Source: Echinostoma caproni
Taxonomy: Eukaryota > Platyhelminthes > Trematoda > Plagiorchiida > Echinostomatidae
Reading direction: 5' to 3'
NCBI GenBank assembly: GCA_900618425.1
Contig: UZAN01040520.1
Coordinates: forward strand, 1 to 64,000
Length of the DNA: 64,000 bases
Shown here: one piece after another, positions 61,550-64,000 of the stretch
Layout of the letters: every line of letters begins with the position of its first letter
Position numbering within the stretch: the stretch's first letter is position 1
Program-made: the position numbers and the translations under genes
The notes under the pieces: model-generated
What the model was told of the DNA's origin: nothing
What the model saw: only the letters and a program-made list of their open reading frames with translations
Databases searched by the model: none

Positions 61550-64000
61550 GGGAAAAAATGCGTTAAAAAAGATGTTGTCATCTGACCGAATTTTCTGTTG
61601 AAAAGCCTCGACATAGGCAGCATTTGTTGCAGTTATCCAGTTCTGACGTGTGAGAATCAAAATGTGAAATAACCGAAGCTTGCTAACTCAACGTGAGTTT
61701 TATCCTTTCCGTCAGACTCTTTACGGTGATTCCGTTATAGTATTTTGCTTGTGAAATGCATCTAATCTGAGTGAACCGAAAAACGAATCAAATTTGTCAT
61801 TAACACTGTGATGCATTAGACTTGAAACACGAATTACTGGAACAAATGTTCGCTACATTGTCTAGCGTCCTTTGGGCCTTATAGGTGACTGAGAATAATT
61901 TACTGAAGCACTTTTGATTTGGCATCGGATGTTTTTCTCTTCAATAATTCCCATACTTCTACTGCAGATGTACACTCCACCATATTATTGTCATTTGTAT
62001 CTCAGGATGTTTATGCAGCCACCAGTCAAACTCAACAGATGACCACCACGAAATTTGGGGTACTGTCACTAAAACCGTTCACGTGGAGAGTATTAGCTCG
62101 AAAATAACTTGAGCAAGCTATACAACCGAATAAGGGGCAAGACTGTTAAAACCAAATATGTGCATCTATATGCTGAATTAGCTGAATTACTGATAACGCG
62201 TGAAATGCATATAAAAATTGAGTTTATGGCATGGCCACAAACCATGCTGTCTTTCCCAGAGCATTCTAAATGACTTGTTTAATGCTATAAGCACACATTT
62301 AGTAACGGTAAACTTGGGGTCATTCGATACTCCAAAGTCACTGGTCTACATATTTAAGTTGCATCCGTTGGTGTAGTTATTGAAATCTACTGAGGTGATT
62401 GATCGTTCGGATTTTACCGTGTCCGCTGTTACAGTTTCCCTTTGATTCGCAGTTTAGTTCCTCATACCCGGTTATCCAAAACATTTGCTTATTCAGTTTT
62501 TTTGTGACAGCCAAACAGAATTATAAGTGCTGCCAAACAAACTTGAGAGGTCAATAACGACCAGAAATGAAATTATGAGATATCTTATGCTTTTTAGGGA
62601 ATAACTGTCACCGGCAACCGTCTGCTGTTCATTCTTGCATTTACACGTGCTTTATTTTAAATTTGACATTTCAGTTTTATTGTGAAAGAAATAATTCCTT
62701 CTACCCCAAGTAGAAGTGAACATAACTTGGCATCAGACACATTGTTTGGCAGGGTTTTCATAAATGCCAGGTGGGTGAATCATTTATTGATTCCTCCCTT
62801 TAACCCACATGGCACAACCCACACGTATGTTATGTCGTGCATTGCATCCTTCTCCTTTACTAGTAACTGGTAAACAAAAATAAATCTACTTACTTAACTG
62901 ATTAATTCGTGAAGCATTTTAATATTTTAATTACCTTGTTCTAGAAGTGATCTTTTTATTCCGTAAAACGCATTCCTGATATCAAAATAAACGAATGAGG
63001 ATCGAGAAAACAGTGGAACTAAAGGAAAGAAAACATGAAAGGATGCTCCTCATTCACACAGGAACTTGATCTGCCCCAAAGGGACTGGAAGATCTGCGCT
63101 TGGTTGGACGTTGTTTGTCATGACGAAACAGTGGACTAAGCTCAGCTTTTTTCAGATAGAACAAATGTTCTGTGTATGCAGAATTTCTAAGTACTATTCT
63201 GAGTTTTGGGAACAATAGTCCCTTTCATAGTGTATTTCCTTGCAATAAACGAAATGGAATTTGAGAATCATTAAAGCGGTTTTCTTGAATGGATTACATT
63301 TATTTTTCATGTTACTCATAGGCTGTTTGGATATTTTGTTATGATTATGCTACAAGTCGTCACAAAGAAAAATATAGTGAAGCGAATCATGTTCCAGTGG
63401 GACGCTAATGCACCAGCAGACAATTATCCGATCGCGTCCGCGAGCACCACCGGTTCAGCTCAATACTGGAGTAACTAGAACCGTCAATAGTTCCAGTAGA
63501 TTCCAACCTCATATCTGATGTGGTCATGGTATTTTGGCCTCCCTGCTTAGTTTGCAACTGTCGATCTACACTGATTACGAGTAGCATTTCCACAAAAGCA
63601 GAATTAATCGAAATTAACCTGCCCACAAAACACCCCAATATTCACACAATCACTTCGTTATAACACCTGGTATTTTATAACCATCACCACTGATTTTACA
63701 GCCATCCACTCATCCGCCCCTAGTGACTTGAATCAATTCGTACGTATACTGACCAAAATGAGCAACTCCCGATCGTGGAAATGAACTGGTATTGTTTCTC
63801 ACTCTGTAATGAGCATTCCCCACAAAACAATACCTACTGTCTGGAGCATACACGTTTTAGCATCCAGAGCAGACACAGTTTGAAGAAAAATGTGTTATTT
63901 CAGCAATTCAATCTCAAACAGTTTACAGGGTACCTGGATACAACTAGAAAACAGATCACAGTTAAGGGCAACACCGATAATGGTTGAGAGCTTGTTACAG
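61550..64000. other. Unassigned AT-rich sequence to the window end
   Basis: Open stretches at 61919-62107, 62682-62873 and 63775-63987 (+) and 63405-63638 (-) show no motif I recognise. No repeats noted. Confidence 0.45.

Noticed and set aside
61081..61660. Overlapping open frames on both strands with similar peptides
   Set aside because: They arise from the foldback repeat at 61383-61542. There is no independent support for a gene.
1..64000. Spliced-leader RNA gene
   Set aside because: Trematode spliced-leader wording was sought by eye and not found.

Overview
This is an AT-rich, gene-poor animal nuclear sequence from a draft assembly. It has one 881-base N run and scattered single n's. 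The non-LTR (RTE-type) and Penelope-like retrotransposon remnants, the abundance of tRNA-like short repeats and the overall style suggest a parasitic flatworm (trematode or relative). This is an inference from element types and was not checked against any database. I found no host gene with a recognisable product, and no rRNA, CRISPR array, operon or bacterial signal.

Layout. 1-3.3 kb: unassigned, with one weak tRNA-like box pair. 3.3-5.4 kb: a decayed Penelope-like element (PLE) on the + strand, with reverse transcriptase (RT) and GIY-YIG endonuclease remnants, interrupted by a tRNA-derived short repeat (called SINE-A here). 7.0-8.8 kb: an RTE-type LINE remnant on the - strand. 10.75-15.0 kb: a second, longer RTE-type element on the + strand (endonuclease, RT, assembly gap, RT C-terminal region). 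15-38 kb: mostly unassigned, with two tRNA-like units, a G-rich tract and two candidate exons. 38.0-38.25 kb: SINE-C. 40.56-40.75 kb: simple repeats. 42.5-43.24 kb: three copies of SINE-B, with a fourth at 46.6 kb. 45.5-46.0 kb: a promoter-like or LTR-like island. 51.8-52.06 kb: two SINE-A copies arranged head to head. 54.0-54.1 kb: a tRNA-Gly-like pseudogene. 59.9-60.25 kb: a second PLE RT fragment. 61.38-61.54 kb: a foldback repeat.

How the parts relate. No element appears autonomous. All long retroelement reading frames carry stops and frameshifts, and in none of the RT remnants can the catalytic aspartate pair be seen: it is substituted in the PLE, missing in the first RTE copy and hidden in the gap of the second. 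The short tRNA-like repeats are non-coding and would have needed LINE enzymes to spread. One SINE-A copy sits inside the PLE endonuclease domain and is therefore younger than that PLE copy. The candidate host exons are open stretches bounded by good splice-site matches only, and all are low confidence.
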